A stretch of 60,905 nt of DNA from Phycisphaerae bacterium. GTDB lineage: Bacteria > Planctomycetota > Phycisphaerae > Sedimentisphaerales > UBA12454. The first letter of the stretch is position 1; each line of letters begins with the position of its first letter. Made by a program: the position numbers and the translations under genes. The notes beneath the pieces are model-generated. The model did not search any database and had not been told where the DNA came from. It worked only from the letters and a program-made list of their open reading frames with translations. This document shows, piece after piece, positions 52,738-60,905 of this stretch. The stretch covers positions 66,729 through 127,633 of the forward strand of contig JAPLMW010000028.1 of assembly GCA_026386845.1 (NCBI GenBank). The letters are read 5' to 3'.

Positions 52738-55665
52738 TTATTGCCAGCATTCTTCTGCTGGATTGCGGTTGCAGGTCAACCAGTCTTCCGCGAACTGGAG
52801 TATTTCGAGCCAATCGCCGGCCCATACATTCGACAGGATGGCATAATCGAAGAAATTCACCTGACAGTCGCCGTCAATGTCAGAGGCTATCGGAGCAGTA
52901 CAGCTCCATTTCAAAGTTGTAGCGTTTGCATCTGGCGACCAGCCGGTTTCATTGTGATTTTCGCTGAGGTCGCGAGCCTTTACCGTGTATGTATAACTCG
53001 TACTCGGCGACAGGTCTGTATCGGTGTAGTTCGGCTCTGCCTGCCATCCGCTGTTATGGTCGGTAATGGTAGTATTGGCAAAGTAGTACTCAATACCGCT
53101 TATATCTGTTGCTATCGTCGCTGTCATTGTAATAGAACTGCCGCTGGTCGCATTTGGTTCAATTGCCCATGTCATCGGATTAGGCGAAGGCGCGTTGGTA
53201 TCCGGCGGTGCATTTGTTGTGGCTGATGCCGGCGGCGAAGAAGCCGCTGTCTCATTATTGCTTGTACTCAAATCACGCGCCTTTACGGTGTATGTGTACG
53301 TCGTGCTGGGCGACAGGTCTGTATCGGTATATGTCGTACCCGCCTGCCAGCCGCTGTCATGGCCACCACCTGCCGTGCAGGCAAAATAATATTCTACGCC
53401 GCTGATATCTGTAGCGGTTGTCGCCGTCATGGCAATCGAGGTGGGGCCTGTTGAGTGCGGTGTTGTTGCCCAAGTCATAGGATTCGGTGTAGGCGCGTTG
53501 ATATCGGCTAATGTGGCAAAATTCTCGGAAGACCATCCGCCTGTGTTTTGGGCGAGACTGGTATCATGTGCTATTACCTGATAACTGTATGTGCCTGGAT
53601 TAAGACCTGTATCGATATATGTGCTGCTTGCCTGCCAGCCGCTGTCATGCTCGCCGTCTGCAATGCTTGTGAAGTAGTATTCAACGCCGCTGTCATCAGT
53701 TGCGGTAGTAGCGGTCATTGAAATCGAATTACTGCTGACCTGATGCGGCACAACTGCCCACGTCATTGGATTAGGCTGTGGCGGGCTGGTATCCGCCGCC
53801 GTAGTCGCGGAGGCAGGTGTTGAATCCGCGGTTACATTGAGATTTTCGCTGAGGTCGCGAGCCTTCACCGTGTATGTATAACTCGTGCTGGACACCAGAC
53901 CTGTATCAGTATATGTCGCACCGGACTGCCAGCCGCTGTTATGGTCGGCAATGGTGGTATTGGCGAAGTAATACTCCACACCGCTGATATCTGTAGCAGT
54001 TGTTGCCGTCATGGAAATCGAGGTGGGGCCTGTTGAGTGCGGTGTTGTTGCCCACGTCATCGGGTTAGGTGTTGGTGCGTTGGTGTCCGATACTATGGGT
54101 GCCCACTCGTGGGCCCCTCTGTCTGTAAGGCTGTTGTATGGAACACTATTGCCCCAGTAATCCAGTCCGCCATTACCGGCAATCGTCATACCGGAATCTA
54201 TGCAGGGCGAACCTGCCTGCAGCATATAACCATCGACGGTATCAAGACCGATACCGCCGCTGCCCGGATTAACGAGCATCGGATTGCTGGTCAGCTTGTG
54301 CGCATCGCTCGGCTCGCCCGATGGATGCACTCCATAAAACACGTTGTAATTAAATGTTTTAGTCATGCTGCTAAAATCATAGGAGGCACCCGTGTTCAGG
54401 ATGTAGAAGATATTATTATATGCATATATGGTATGCGTAGCCTGTCTGTAATCGAAGAGTAGTTGTGAAGTGGCGGTGTTGGGAATATACACCGTGTTGT
54501 TGTAAATGTAGGAGCTGGCCGTCGCGCCGGAATCGCCGCTGAAAGCGAAAATAATGCCCTTGTCATTGCGGCTTATGTTGTATCGCACAAGAACGTTGCT
54601 GTTTGCGCCATCGGTGGATGGGTATGTCCAGAACAAACCCTGCGTATTGTCATGGCTGTAGCTGTATTGAAAAACGATGCTCGGACTCCGAAGGTCCGCG
54701 TCATAGAGACTGCCGTCATGGTCTGAAGGGGCTGGACCCGCGTTGTTGCCATATCCCTCATTATACTGGAATACAGTGCCCCGGCAACTGGCGGTAAATA
54801 TGGTATTGCCGGAGTCAAGTGTCGCCGTATTGTATAATAAATTATTTTCAACCAGACAGCTCTCATCTGTGTTCCGGATGATCATCGCGTTCTTGGTTAT
54901 GTCACTTATCACGTTGTTCCGTATTATAACGTTGGTCGCCTTCATGGCATTCCATGCAGTAGTCCCAGGATAAACACTGGACGTCCCCTTGACGGCGACG
55001 ATACCCTGATTACGGCATGTTGTAATTGTGTTGTCTTCGATCAGAATATCGTTAAACCGAGTCGTACTGCTCCTGCCTTCCACAAGTATCCCGCCGGTCC
55101 GCTTGGCAGTGGTATCGCTGTCTGACAAGCTGAGTAGACCCTTTATATGGTGAATATAACAGTTTCGCACATAAAGGTGATTAAAAGTCGTCGAGGCGGT
55201 ACTCGCGCCCAAATATATCCCTCTCCTCTCACCATTGTCGGCAGTATAGTCAGTGGTTATTTCAAGGTTATTGATTTCCCAATACGACTGATTATCCAGC
55301 CACACCGTTCCAGTATTTAGCCCAACGGTATTGCCGCTATTGATTATCGGTTTTCCGGCATTCGGGTCGCCGTACATATCGATTATGATGGGGTTGCCGG
55401 ATGAGCCGGAGCCAAGGGGATGAAGCTGTGTGGTGCCTGTCCAACTGCAGCCTGCCTTGAAAAGAAGGCTGTCCCCCGCCGCGAAGGTCTTGGTATTGAC
55501 TTTAGCGAGTGTTTTCCACGCGTTACCTTGGCTGGTTCCACTGTTTGCGTCATTACCGTTCACGGAATCCACATAATACGTAACAGCCTGTAGCTGTGCT
55601 GCCGCCAGTGCGAACACCGCTAAAATAACATATCGTTTAATGACTATTTCAAATGGCAAATTCAT
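52738..55665 (-). CDS. secreted beta-helix protein with four FN3-like repeats and a variant dockerin (paralog 2)
   Basis: 975 residues. Signal peptide (VIKRYVILAVFALAAAQLQA), beta-helix body (~28-520) closely similar to paralogs 1 and 3, four FN3-like repeats (~525-915) each starting with a D-x-x-x-P-x-P-N-P-M-T-W pattern, and a C-terminal dockerin-like module of another type (DIDGDCQVNFFDYAILSNVW, then AEDWLTCNRNP). FN3 repeats probably act as spacers or carbohydrate-binding parts. It follows paralog 3 by 5 bp. An extracellular polysaccharide-binding or lyase role is inferred from fold and context only. Confidence 0.85.
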   Translation of the reverse strand: MNLPFEIVIKRYVILAVFALAAAQLQAVTYYVDSVNGNDANSGTSQGNAWKTLAKVNTKTFAAGDSLLFKAGCSWTGTTQLHPLGSGSSGNPIIIDMYGDPNAGKPIINSGNTVGLNTGTVWLDNQSYWEINNLEITTDYTADNGERRGIYLGASTASTTFNHLYVRNCYIHHIKGLLSLSDSDTTAKRTGGILVEGRSSTTRFNDILIEDNTITTCRNQGIVAVKGTSSVYPGTTAWNAMKATNVIIRNNVISDITKNAMIIRNTDESCLVENNLLYNTATLDSGNTIFTASCRGTVFQYNEGYGNNAGPAPSDHDGSLYDADLRSPSIVFQYSYSHDNTQGLFWTYPSTDGANSNVLVRYNISRNDKGIIFAFSGDSGATASSYIYNNTVYIPNTATSQLLFDYRQATHTIYAYNNIFYILNTGASYDFSSMTKTFNYNVFYGVHPSGEPSDAHKLTSNPMLVNPGSGGIGLDTVDGYMLQAGSPCIDSGMTIAGNGGLDYWGNSVPYNSLTDRGAHEWAPIVSDTNAPTPNPMTWATTPHSTGPTSISMTATTATDISGVEYYFANTTIADHNSGWQSGATYTDTGLVSSTSYTYTVKARDLSENLNVTADSTPASATTAADTSPPQPNPMTWAVVPHQVSSNSISMTATTATDDSGVEYYFTSIADGEHDSGWQASSTYIDTGLNPGTYSYQVIAHDTSLAQNTGGWSSENFATLADINAPTPNPMTWATTPHSTGPTSIAMTATTATDISGVEYYFACTAGGGHDSGWQAGTTYTDTDLSPSTTYTYTVKARDLSTSNNETAASSPPASATTNAPPDTNAPSPNPMTWAIEPNATSGSSITMTATIATDISGIEYYFANTTITDHNSGWQAEPNYTDTDLSPSTSYTYTVKARDLSENHNETGWSPDANATTLKWSCTAPIASDIDGDCQVNFFDYAILSNVWAGDWLEILQFAEDWLTCNRNPAEECWQ
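52912..54100 (-). repeat. four tandem FN3-like repeats coded in paralog 2
   Basis: Each unit codes ~95-100 residues with the frame PNPMTWA...ISMTATTATD.SGVEYYF...GWQ...YTDT.L...YTYTVKARDLS. Units 1 and 3 are almost identical at DNA level over long stretches (for example around 53425-53490 and 54003-54065), showing recent duplication or gene conversion. Unit 2 is of the subtype with PHQVSSNSIS and YSYQVIAHDTS. Confidence 0.8.
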
Positions 55666-55670
55666 ATATT

Positions 55671-58190
55671 TTACAACCAGTTTTCCGCCAGTTTCGAGAA
55701 ATCAACAAAATCAACTGTGCCGCTTTTATCAATATCGCATCCATTGCACCAATCTGGCGAGCTGCATGTATTGAGCCACTGACCGGCAAATATCTGCATA
55801 TCGTTCCAGTTCACAATGCCGTCCTTTGTCACATCTCCAGGTATATCATCGAATACCTCGATGGTAGCAAACTGTTCGTCGGACCATCCGCCTGTGTTGT
55901 GGGCGAGACTGGTATCACGTGCTCTTACCTGATAACTGTATGTGCCCAGACTAAGACCTGTATCGATATATGTGCTGCTTGCCTGCCAGCCGCTGTCATG
56001 CTCGCTGTCTGCAATGTTTGTGAAGTAGTATTCAACGCCGCTGTCATCAGTTGCGGTAGTAGCTGTCATTGAAATTGCATTACTGCTGACCTGATGCGGC
56101 GTAATTGCCCACGTTATAGGATTAGGCAGTGGCGGGCTGGTATCCGCCGCCGTGGTCGCGGAGGCAGGTGGTGAATCCGCGGTTACATTGAGATTTTCGC
56201 TGAGGTCGCGAGCCTTCACCGTGTATGTATAACTCGTGCTGGGCACCAGACCTGTATCAGTATATGTCGGACTTGCCTGCCAGCCGTTGTTATGTCCGCC
56301 GCCCGCGGTACAGGTGAAGTAGTATTCAACACCACAGGCATCTACAGCGGTTGTCGCCGTCATGGCAATCGAGGTGGGGCTTGTTGAGTGTGGTGGTGTT
56401 GCCCATGTCATCGGGTTCGGCCTCGGCGCAGTTGTATCCGATGGGTCTGTGCCAGGCCACTCATAAAATCCTCTGTCGGTTATGCCATTGTACGGCATTT
56501 CATTGCCCCAGTAGTCAAATCCGCCGTTATTGGCAATGTTCATACCGGAATCTATACAGGGCGAATCCGGCTGAAGTTTATAGCCATCAACGGTATCCAG
56601 ACCAAGTCCAGTTACCACATACAACCAGTTCTTTGCCAGTTTCGAGAAGTCAACAAAATCAACTTGGCCGCTTTTATCAATATCGCATCCGCCGCACCAG
56701 TCCGGTTCGATGCAGCTATTGAGCCATTGACCTGCCAATTCCTGCATATCGCTCCAGTCCACAATGACGTCATTTATCACATCTCCTGGTATATCACCAG
56801 TGCCCGGATTAACGAGCATGGGATCGCTTGTCAACCTGTTGGGATCATCATTGTCATTTGGTTCACCTGAAGGACAGTGGCTGTCGTTATAGAAAACGTT
56901 ATGGCTGAATATCCGGGTGGCCCCGCTAAGAAAGTTGTATGTGGCGGTAGTGCTCATATTGTAGAAAATGTTGTTGTAAAAATAATATGCCTTTGTGGTG
57001 GCTTGCTTGTCGTCGATAATCGTCGGCGAAAGATCCGAAGGTATATACACAGTGTTATTGTAAACATACGTGCTTGTGTTCGCATAACTCATACAAAAAA
57101 TGCGCCCCTTGTCGTTGCGGCTGATGTTGTATCTCACAATGACGTTGTCGTCCGCCGGGTCAGTGCACTGGGTAAACAAACCATCATTGTTATTATGGCT
57201 GTAACTGTACTGGAAGATACACTTGGGGCTTTGCATGTCCGCGTCATAGAGACTGCCGTCTTTGCTGCCGTCGGCTTTATTAAGATACCCTTCGTTGTAT
57301 TGAAACACCGTTCCCCGGCAACTGCGTGAGAATATCGTATTGCCCGTTAAGGCACGTTCTGCCGTGTCCCAGCAGACATTGTATTCGATAAGACCGGTTT
57401 CATCAGTCAGCCGGATTATCATCGCATTCTTTGCAACATCATTTATGGAATTGTTCCGAATAATAACATTCGTAAACTTTCGTCTATCCCAATAAGTCGT
57501 ACCGGGATAATCAGTTGATGCAACCTTGTTGTTCAAGGCGATTCCCTGTTGGTCAACCGTTGATATCACACAGTTTTCAATGAGAATATCGTTAAACCGA
57601 GTAGGCGTCGTATTATCAGCAACGGTTTCCACAACTATGCCGCCGGTCCGTTTGGCTTCAAGGTCACCATCCGTGCCGATTTTGCCCTTTATATTGTGAA
57701 TATAGCAATTTCGCACATATAAATGTTGCACTGTCCCAAAGTTTGATGCGGCAAGATAAATTCCTCTCCTGTCGCCGCCGCTGTTTGCATCATTGATTAC
57801 TTCGAGGTTATTAATCTCCCAATACTTCTGATTGTATAAATAAACCGCGCCATTACCAATTACACCGTTCCCATCAATAATCGGTTTTCCGGCATTTGGG
57901 TCGCCGTACATATCAATAACGATCGGGTTAATAGGAGGACCGGCCGCCCCGGAGCCAAGGGGATGAAGCTGGCCTATCCAGATACCGCCCGCCTTGAAAA
58001 GAAGGTAGTCCCCCGCCGCAAATGTCTTGGCGTTGACTTTAGCGAGTGTTTTCCACGCAGTACCTTCGCTGGTGCCGTTGTATGTATCGTTTCCATCTAC
58101 GGAATCCACATAATACGTAACAGCCTGCAGTTGTGCTGCCGCCAGTGCGAATACCGCTAAAATCACATATCGTTTAATGACTGCACGCAT
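55671..58190 (-). CDS. secreted beta-helix protein with internal dockerin, two FN3-like repeats and C-terminal dockerin (paralog 3)
   Basis: 839 residues. Signal peptide (MRAVIKRYVILAVFALAAAQLQA), beta-helix body as in paralog 1 with identical stretches (NSINDVAKNAMIIRLTDETG), then near residue ~465 a complete dockerin module (GDVINDVIVDWSDMQELAG, with DIDKSGQVDF) interrupting the conserved run NPGTG...GLDTVDGY, two FN3-like repeats, and a normal C-terminal dockerin ending LAENWL. The start is unlike the other copies upstream of the signal peptide and is the promoter-proximal gene of the trio. Probable extracellular glycan-active or -binding protein. Confidence 0.85.
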   Translation of the reverse strand: MRAVIKRYVILAVFALAAAQLQAVTYYVDSVDGNDTYNGTSEGTAWKTLAKVNAKTFAAGDYLLFKAGGIWIGQLHPLGSGAAGPPINPIVIDMYGDPNAGKPIIDGNGVIGNGAVYLYNQKYWEINNLEVINDANSGGDRRGIYLAASNFGTVQHLYVRNCYIHNIKGKIGTDGDLEAKRTGGIVVETVADNTTPTRFNDILIENCVISTVDQQGIALNNKVASTDYPGTTYWDRRKFTNVIIRNNSINDVAKNAMIIRLTDETGLIEYNVCWDTAERALTGNTIFSRSCRGTVFQYNEGYLNKADGSKDGSLYDADMQSPKCIFQYSYSHNNNDGLFTQCTDPADDNVIVRYNISRNDKGRIFCMSYANTSTYVYNNTVYIPSDLSPTIIDDKQATTKAYYFYNNIFYNMSTTATYNFLSGATRIFSHNVFYNDSHCPSGEPNDNDDPNRLTSDPMLVNPGTGDIPGDVINDVIVDWSDMQELAGQWLNSCIEPDWCGGCDIDKSGQVDFVDFSKLAKNWLYVVTGLGLDTVDGYKLQPDSPCIDSGMNIANNGGFDYWGNEMPYNGITDRGFYEWPGTDPSDTTAPRPNPMTWATPPHSTSPTSIAMTATTAVDACGVEYYFTCTAGGGHNNGWQASPTYTDTGLVPSTSYTYTVKARDLSENLNVTADSPPASATTAADTSPPLPNPITWAITPHQVSSNAISMTATTATDDSGVEYYFTNIADSEHDSGWQASSTYIDTGLSLGTYSYQVRARDTSLAHNTGGWSDEQFATIEVFDDIPGDVTKDGIVNWNDMQIFAGQWLNTCSSPDWCNGCDIDKSGTVDFVDFSKLAENWL
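55860..56445 (-). repeat. two tandem FN3-like repeats coded in paralog 3
   Basis: Two units of the same type as in paralog 2. The first corresponds to unit 1/3 of paralog 2 (MTWATPPHSTSPTSIAMTA) and the second to unit 2 (ITWAITPHQVSSNAISMTA). Across the three neighbouring paralogs the FN3 count is 0, 4 and 2. Confidence 0.75.
56613..56801 (-). repeat. 189-bp in-frame dockerin cassette inserted in paralog 3
   Basis: Compared with paralog 1, where NPGTG runs directly into GIGLDSVDGY, paralog 3 has 63 extra codons that form a whole dockerin. The segment is bounded by a 5-bp direct repeat CCAGT at 56608-56612 and 56797-56801, exactly 189 bp apart, so the frame is kept. The cassette closely resembles the C-terminal dockerins of the cluster. 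Confidence 0.75.
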
Positions 58191-58204
58191 AACTTTATCC
58201 TTAT

Positions 58205-60691
58205 CTATTTAAGATGTGTATCGAAGAATTTTATAACCATAGGTCGCAGGTCATAACCGTTTGGCTGAAGGTCAAAAGTATGCCCTAATCCTGACAGAAG
58301 ATGAAGTTCACTTGGAACATTATTTTCTCTGAGTTTCTGGTCGAATTCGATGGACTGATTGTAATCTGCAGTTGTATCTTTTGTGCCATGCAGAATTAAA
58401 AATGGCGGGGCATTTTTACTTATATGACTGACAGGGGAAACCTTTTTCCATAATTCCGGACATTCATTGCGACCGCATCCAAGTACCGTAGGTGTTGCAC
58501 CGTCTTTCAGTACTCCATTTGGTTCGCCTGTAGGTGAAGTCTCCCGTCGCGTCAGCAGATTTGAGACGCCATACATATCAACAACAGCCTTAACGCGTGT
58601 TGAAACACCTGTGTAAGGCTGAACAGGGTCAAATTCCGGGTCATCTCCCGTGAGTCCGACCATTGCGGCAAGATATCCGCCCGCCGAGCCGCCAATGACA
58701 CCTATGGAATTGGCATCGATATTATATTTATTTGAATTTACACGAAGAAATCGCACTGCGATTTTACAATCATACAGATGTTGGGGCCAACTCTTCGGTC
58801 CCAATTTATAATTTATACTGGCGCAGACAAATCCAGCCTTTGCAAGAGTTGTGGCGATATTTATCTCACGATTACGAACTTTGTCTCCTTCTACCAGTCC
58901 GCCGCCGTGAATTATAATAACAGCAGGCAGTTTTTTCGTCACAGGTTGTGCGGGATAGTATAAGTCAAGCTTTTCTTTGCGATCTGCGCCAAGATAGTCC
59001 ATATCCTTTATTACTTTGACTTCAACAGGAAGTCCATTGGCATCTTGACGTATCTGTGCTGCTGTATTGGCATCTTTTTCCTGTGCGGTTGTTGAAGATG
59101 CTGCAGTTGCCGGGTTATCAAGCATATTGGAATCTACCCAGTCATCTGTCCTGAATGGCAGAGCAGGCAAACCTTCTTTGTTATAAAGACTGCATTGCGG
59201 ATATCTATTCCAGGCATATCTTACAGCGACTGGCTTAGCAACTTTCGGACTGGAAACTATAATCCTATGTCCGTCCAATGTGGCATTCGCCGGAACAAAA
59301 TTTTTATCTTGACCGGCAATTTGAAATCCGGTTGCCGGCAAATTCCGAAATTCGAGCCCGGTGCCGATATGCGTAAATTCAAGCACAGCGTTGCCGTCAT
59401 TGATATCCATCCGTTTGAAAACAGGGCCGGAATATTCAATTTTTTCACCATATACCAATGCCCGTGCAACAACAGCAAGTCTTGCTCCAACCTCCTGCTT
59501 TCGCGGCGGATGTATGTCATTAGGTTCGCCTAAATCAATCGCAGATGCCATGCCGGTATTTGGTACAGAAATCGCCATTGCCTGTGATTCCCTCAGTAAA
59601 GGCCATTTGTTTGCCTTGTCGTTGTCGAAACCGGCATATTGCACAAACAAGAATGGGAAATCTCCCTGACCCCAGTCACCTCGCCAATTTCTGATCAGGG
59701 CGGGAAAGAGTTTTCGGTATATAAGCCATCTGCCCGAGTCAGACTCGCCCTGATACCATATAACACCTTTGATTCCATAAGGCTGTATCGGGGCCACATA
59801 TCGATTATATAGTGCCGAAGGGCGTTTAAAATGATATGGTTCCAAAGGAGCTTTAGGCGGGTCCTCTTTGAATTCATTACCGGATGCTTTCGCCGTTTCC
59901 TGCTTTGTTTTATATATTCCCAACTTCTCTTCATAAACTTTTTTCTCCTGCGGATAATTCGCAACCAGTTCCGCATAAGATTTAAGAATAGGTTCAAAGT
60001 CAGGATCCGACTTGAGGGTTTCCTGACTCATCCATGTAGCCGCGGCAGTACCGCCGACACTGACTTGTATCAATCCAATTGGTATATTGCTGGCTTTTGT
60101 CAATTCTCGAGCAAAAAAATAGGCTACACCTGAAAATTTTGCCGCTGTTTCGGGCGTACATTCCTGCCACTGGCCCTGGCAATTCGTCTGACGCTGATCC
60201 GCAGGCTGACCTGAAACTGAATTCGGACTTATCACCTTGAAAAGGCGAATGTTGGGATTAGCGGCCTTTGCAATCTCTGACGCAGCGTTAGAACATCTGC
60301 TGAGTTCAAACGACATATTTGACTGTCCGCCGCACACCCACACCTCCCCTGCAATAACATTTTTGAAAACGAGCTGATTACTGCCTTGAATTTTCAATTC
60401 GTAAGGTCCACCGGCCTTGGGAGACCTGAGTTTGACGGTCCAGCGGCCATCCTTGCCGGCCGTAGCGATTACTGAGTCTTTGCTCCAGTTTCCCGATACG
60501 GTTACTTTTTCATCATTATCTGCCCAGCCCCAGACAGGAATATTTGCATCCTGCTGAATTACCATATTGTCGCCAAATATCGATGGAACTCTTACCTCGG
60601 CCAAGAGGGGATACGTCGTACATAATAGAAACATTAATCCTATCCAGACCATTCGTGAATAAGAATGACGATATATTCTTTCTATGTTCAT
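58205..60691 (-). CDS. secreted sialate O-acetylesterase fused to an alpha/beta-hydrolase esterase
   Basis: 828 residues. Signal peptide (MVWIGLMFLLCTTYPLLAEV region). The N-terminal ~1-520 is a SASA/SGNH-type O-acetylesterase: VPSIFGDNMVIQQ, VWVCGGQSNMSFELS with the nucleophile Ser, VIWYQGESDSG, and DLGEPNDIHPPRKQEVGARLA with the Asp/His dyad. A linker (~525-560) is followed by an alpha/beta hydrolase (~565-828): oxyanion loop HGGGLVEGD, nucleophile GGSAGGYLAA, acid in LHGTKDTTADY and His in GLGHTFD. Both parts would remove ester groups (acetyl or feruloyl-like) from plant or algal polysaccharides outside the cytoplasm. It lies 14 bp upstream of paralog 3 on the same strand and is probably co-transcribed with it. 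Confidence 0.9.
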   Translation of the reverse strand: MNIERIYRHSYSRMVWIGLMFLLCTTYPLLAEVRVPSIFGDNMVIQQDANIPVWGWADNDEKVTVSGNWSKDSVIATAGKDGRWTVKLRSPKAGGPYELKIQGSNQLVFKNVIAGEVWVCGGQSNMSFELSRCSNAASEIAKAANPNIRLFKVISPNSVSGQPADQRQTNCQGQWQECTPETAAKFSGVAYFFARELTKASNIPIGLIQVSVGGTAAATWMSQETLKSDPDFEPILKSYAELVANYPQEKKVYEEKLGIYKTKQETAKASGNEFKEDPPKAPLEPYHFKRPSALYNRYVAPIQPYGIKGVIWYQGESDSGRWLIYRKLFPALIRNWRGDWGQGDFPFLFVQYAGFDNDKANKWPLLRESQAMAISVPNTGMASAIDLGEPNDIHPPRKQEVGARLAVVARALVYGEKIEYSGPVFKRMDINDGNAVLEFTHIGTGLEFRNLPATGFQIAGQDKNFVPANATLDGHRIIVSSPKVAKPVAVRYAWNRYPQCSLYNKEGLPALPFRTDDWVDSNMLDNPATAASSTTAQEKDANTAAQIRQDANGLPVEVKVIKDMDYLGADRKEKLDLYYPAQPVTKKLPAVIIIHGGGLVEGDKVRNREINIATTLAKAGFVCASINYKLGPKSWPQHLYDCKIAVRFLRVNSNKYNIDANSIGVIGGSAGGYLAAMVGLTGDDPEFDPVQPYTGVSTRVKAVVDMYGVSNLLTRRETSPTGEPNGVLKDGATPTVLGCGRNECPELWKKVSPVSHISKNAPPFLILHGTKDTTADYNQSIEFDQKLRENNVPSELHLLSGLGHTFDLQPNGYDLRPMVIKFFDTHLK

Positions 60692-60748
60692 AGCACCTTA
60701 GACTCCTTAACTCGCCATGTTGAGGCCTATAAGTCAACGCAATACCAG

Positions 60749-60905
60749 TTATTTGCCAATTTCCACTATCAGGAAAACCAATCCGACAATTCCAAATGCA
60801 ATCACAATTGAAATCAGGAACCCAATAATATCAGTCTTGTCCCATTTGCCGAGCTCCCAGTCTGAATTCGGAAATAGCTTAAGATGATTGAATCGATCCG
60901 GATTC
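60749..60905 (-). CDS. C-terminal end of an unidentified protein with a membrane anchor (5' end outside window)
   Basis: The minus-strand frame is open from the window edge to a TAA at 60749-60751 and gives ~52 residues: NPDRFNHLKLFPNSDWELGKWDKTD, then a hydrophobic helix IIGFLISIVIAFGIVGLVFLIV, and EIGK at the end. No family recognised. It is upstream of the esterase gene on the same strand by 57 bp. Confidence 0.55.
   Translation of the reverse strand, partial: NPDRFNHLKLFPNSDWELGKWDKTDIIGFLISIVIAFGIVGLVFLIVEIGK

Noticed and set aside
52912-54100. CRISPR-like or DNA-level satellite array
   Set aside because: The repeats are ~300 bp, in frame, and code for FN3-like protein modules; there are no short direct repeats with unique spacers.
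50856-58190. Evidence for a cellulosome
   Set aside because: Dockerin-like modules alone do not show one; no cohesin or scaffoldin is in the window, and such modules are widespread in Phycisphaerae without known cohesins.

Overview
Organism. The window looks like a chromosomal piece from a Planctomycetota bacterium, probably of the Phycisphaerae (Sedimentisphaerales/MSBL9-like) group. This is inferred from the secreted right-handed beta-helix proteins that carry Phycisphaerae-style dockerin modules (D-I-D-K-S-G...FVDFSKLAENWL) and FN3-like repeats, the type III glutamine synthetase, and the mix of polysaccharide genes. No rRNA or other marker gene is present to confirm it.

Layout. (1) 1-2471: end of a nucleotide-sugar dehydrogenase, then a GT4 glycosyltransferase and panB on the minus strand. 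(2) 2905-20774: a nitrogen/glutamine block of a NifA-like sigma54 activator, amtB, glnK, glutamine synthetase III, gltB, gltD, glutamine-dependent nadE, carB and carA. amtB and glutamine synthetase each have a good -24/-12 sigma54 promoter, about 90 bp downstream of a pair of TACA-N4-TGTA sites whose starts lie 30 bp apart. A similar pair lies just before the activator gene itself. Between carB and carA there is a ribosome-binding site, an 8-codon ORF with two Arg codons, and a 14-bp inverted repeat that covers the carA start. (3) 20782-23202: a histidine kinase / CoA-disulfide reductase / rhodanese fusion, divergent from (4) 23288-28453: a peptidoglycan-recycling operon (GH20 hexosaminidase, anmK, murQ, sodium-solute symporter). 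(5) 28466-31961: a DEAD-box helicase and an MsbA-like ABC exporter with a PDZ-like domain inserted between the first two membrane helices. (6) 32166-48043: a surface-polysaccharide cluster. It starts with a CDP-3,6-dideoxyhexose pathway (rfbF, rfbG, rfbH), translationally coupled to acetaldehyde dehydrogenase and 4-hydroxy-2-oxovalerate aldolase and followed by a ThDP carboligase. Several glycosyltransferases (GT2, GT10, GT11 and others), methyltransferases, a DegT aminotransferase and a cupin follow. (7) 48083-60905: a glycosyltransferase-like gene, a 3' fragment of tRNA-Ala(GGC), an IS21 istB remnant, then a minus-strand set of secreted proteins: a small exported protein, a SurA-like protein, three tandem paralogous beta-helix/dockerin proteins with a relic of a fourth, and a sialate-O-acetylesterase/esterase fusion.

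How it fits together. Block 2 takes up ammonium, makes glutamine and glutamate, and continues into enzymes that consume glutamine (GltBD, NadE, CarAB). Block 6 is best read as making a branched 3,6-dideoxy sugar whose extra carbons come from acetyl-CoA and pyruvate. Block 7 is a fast-evolving accessory region for extracellular polysaccharide degradation, bounded on one side by an integration scar.

Limits. Everything is read by eye from the sequence and ORF track. No database search, structure prediction or genome-wide motif scan was run.
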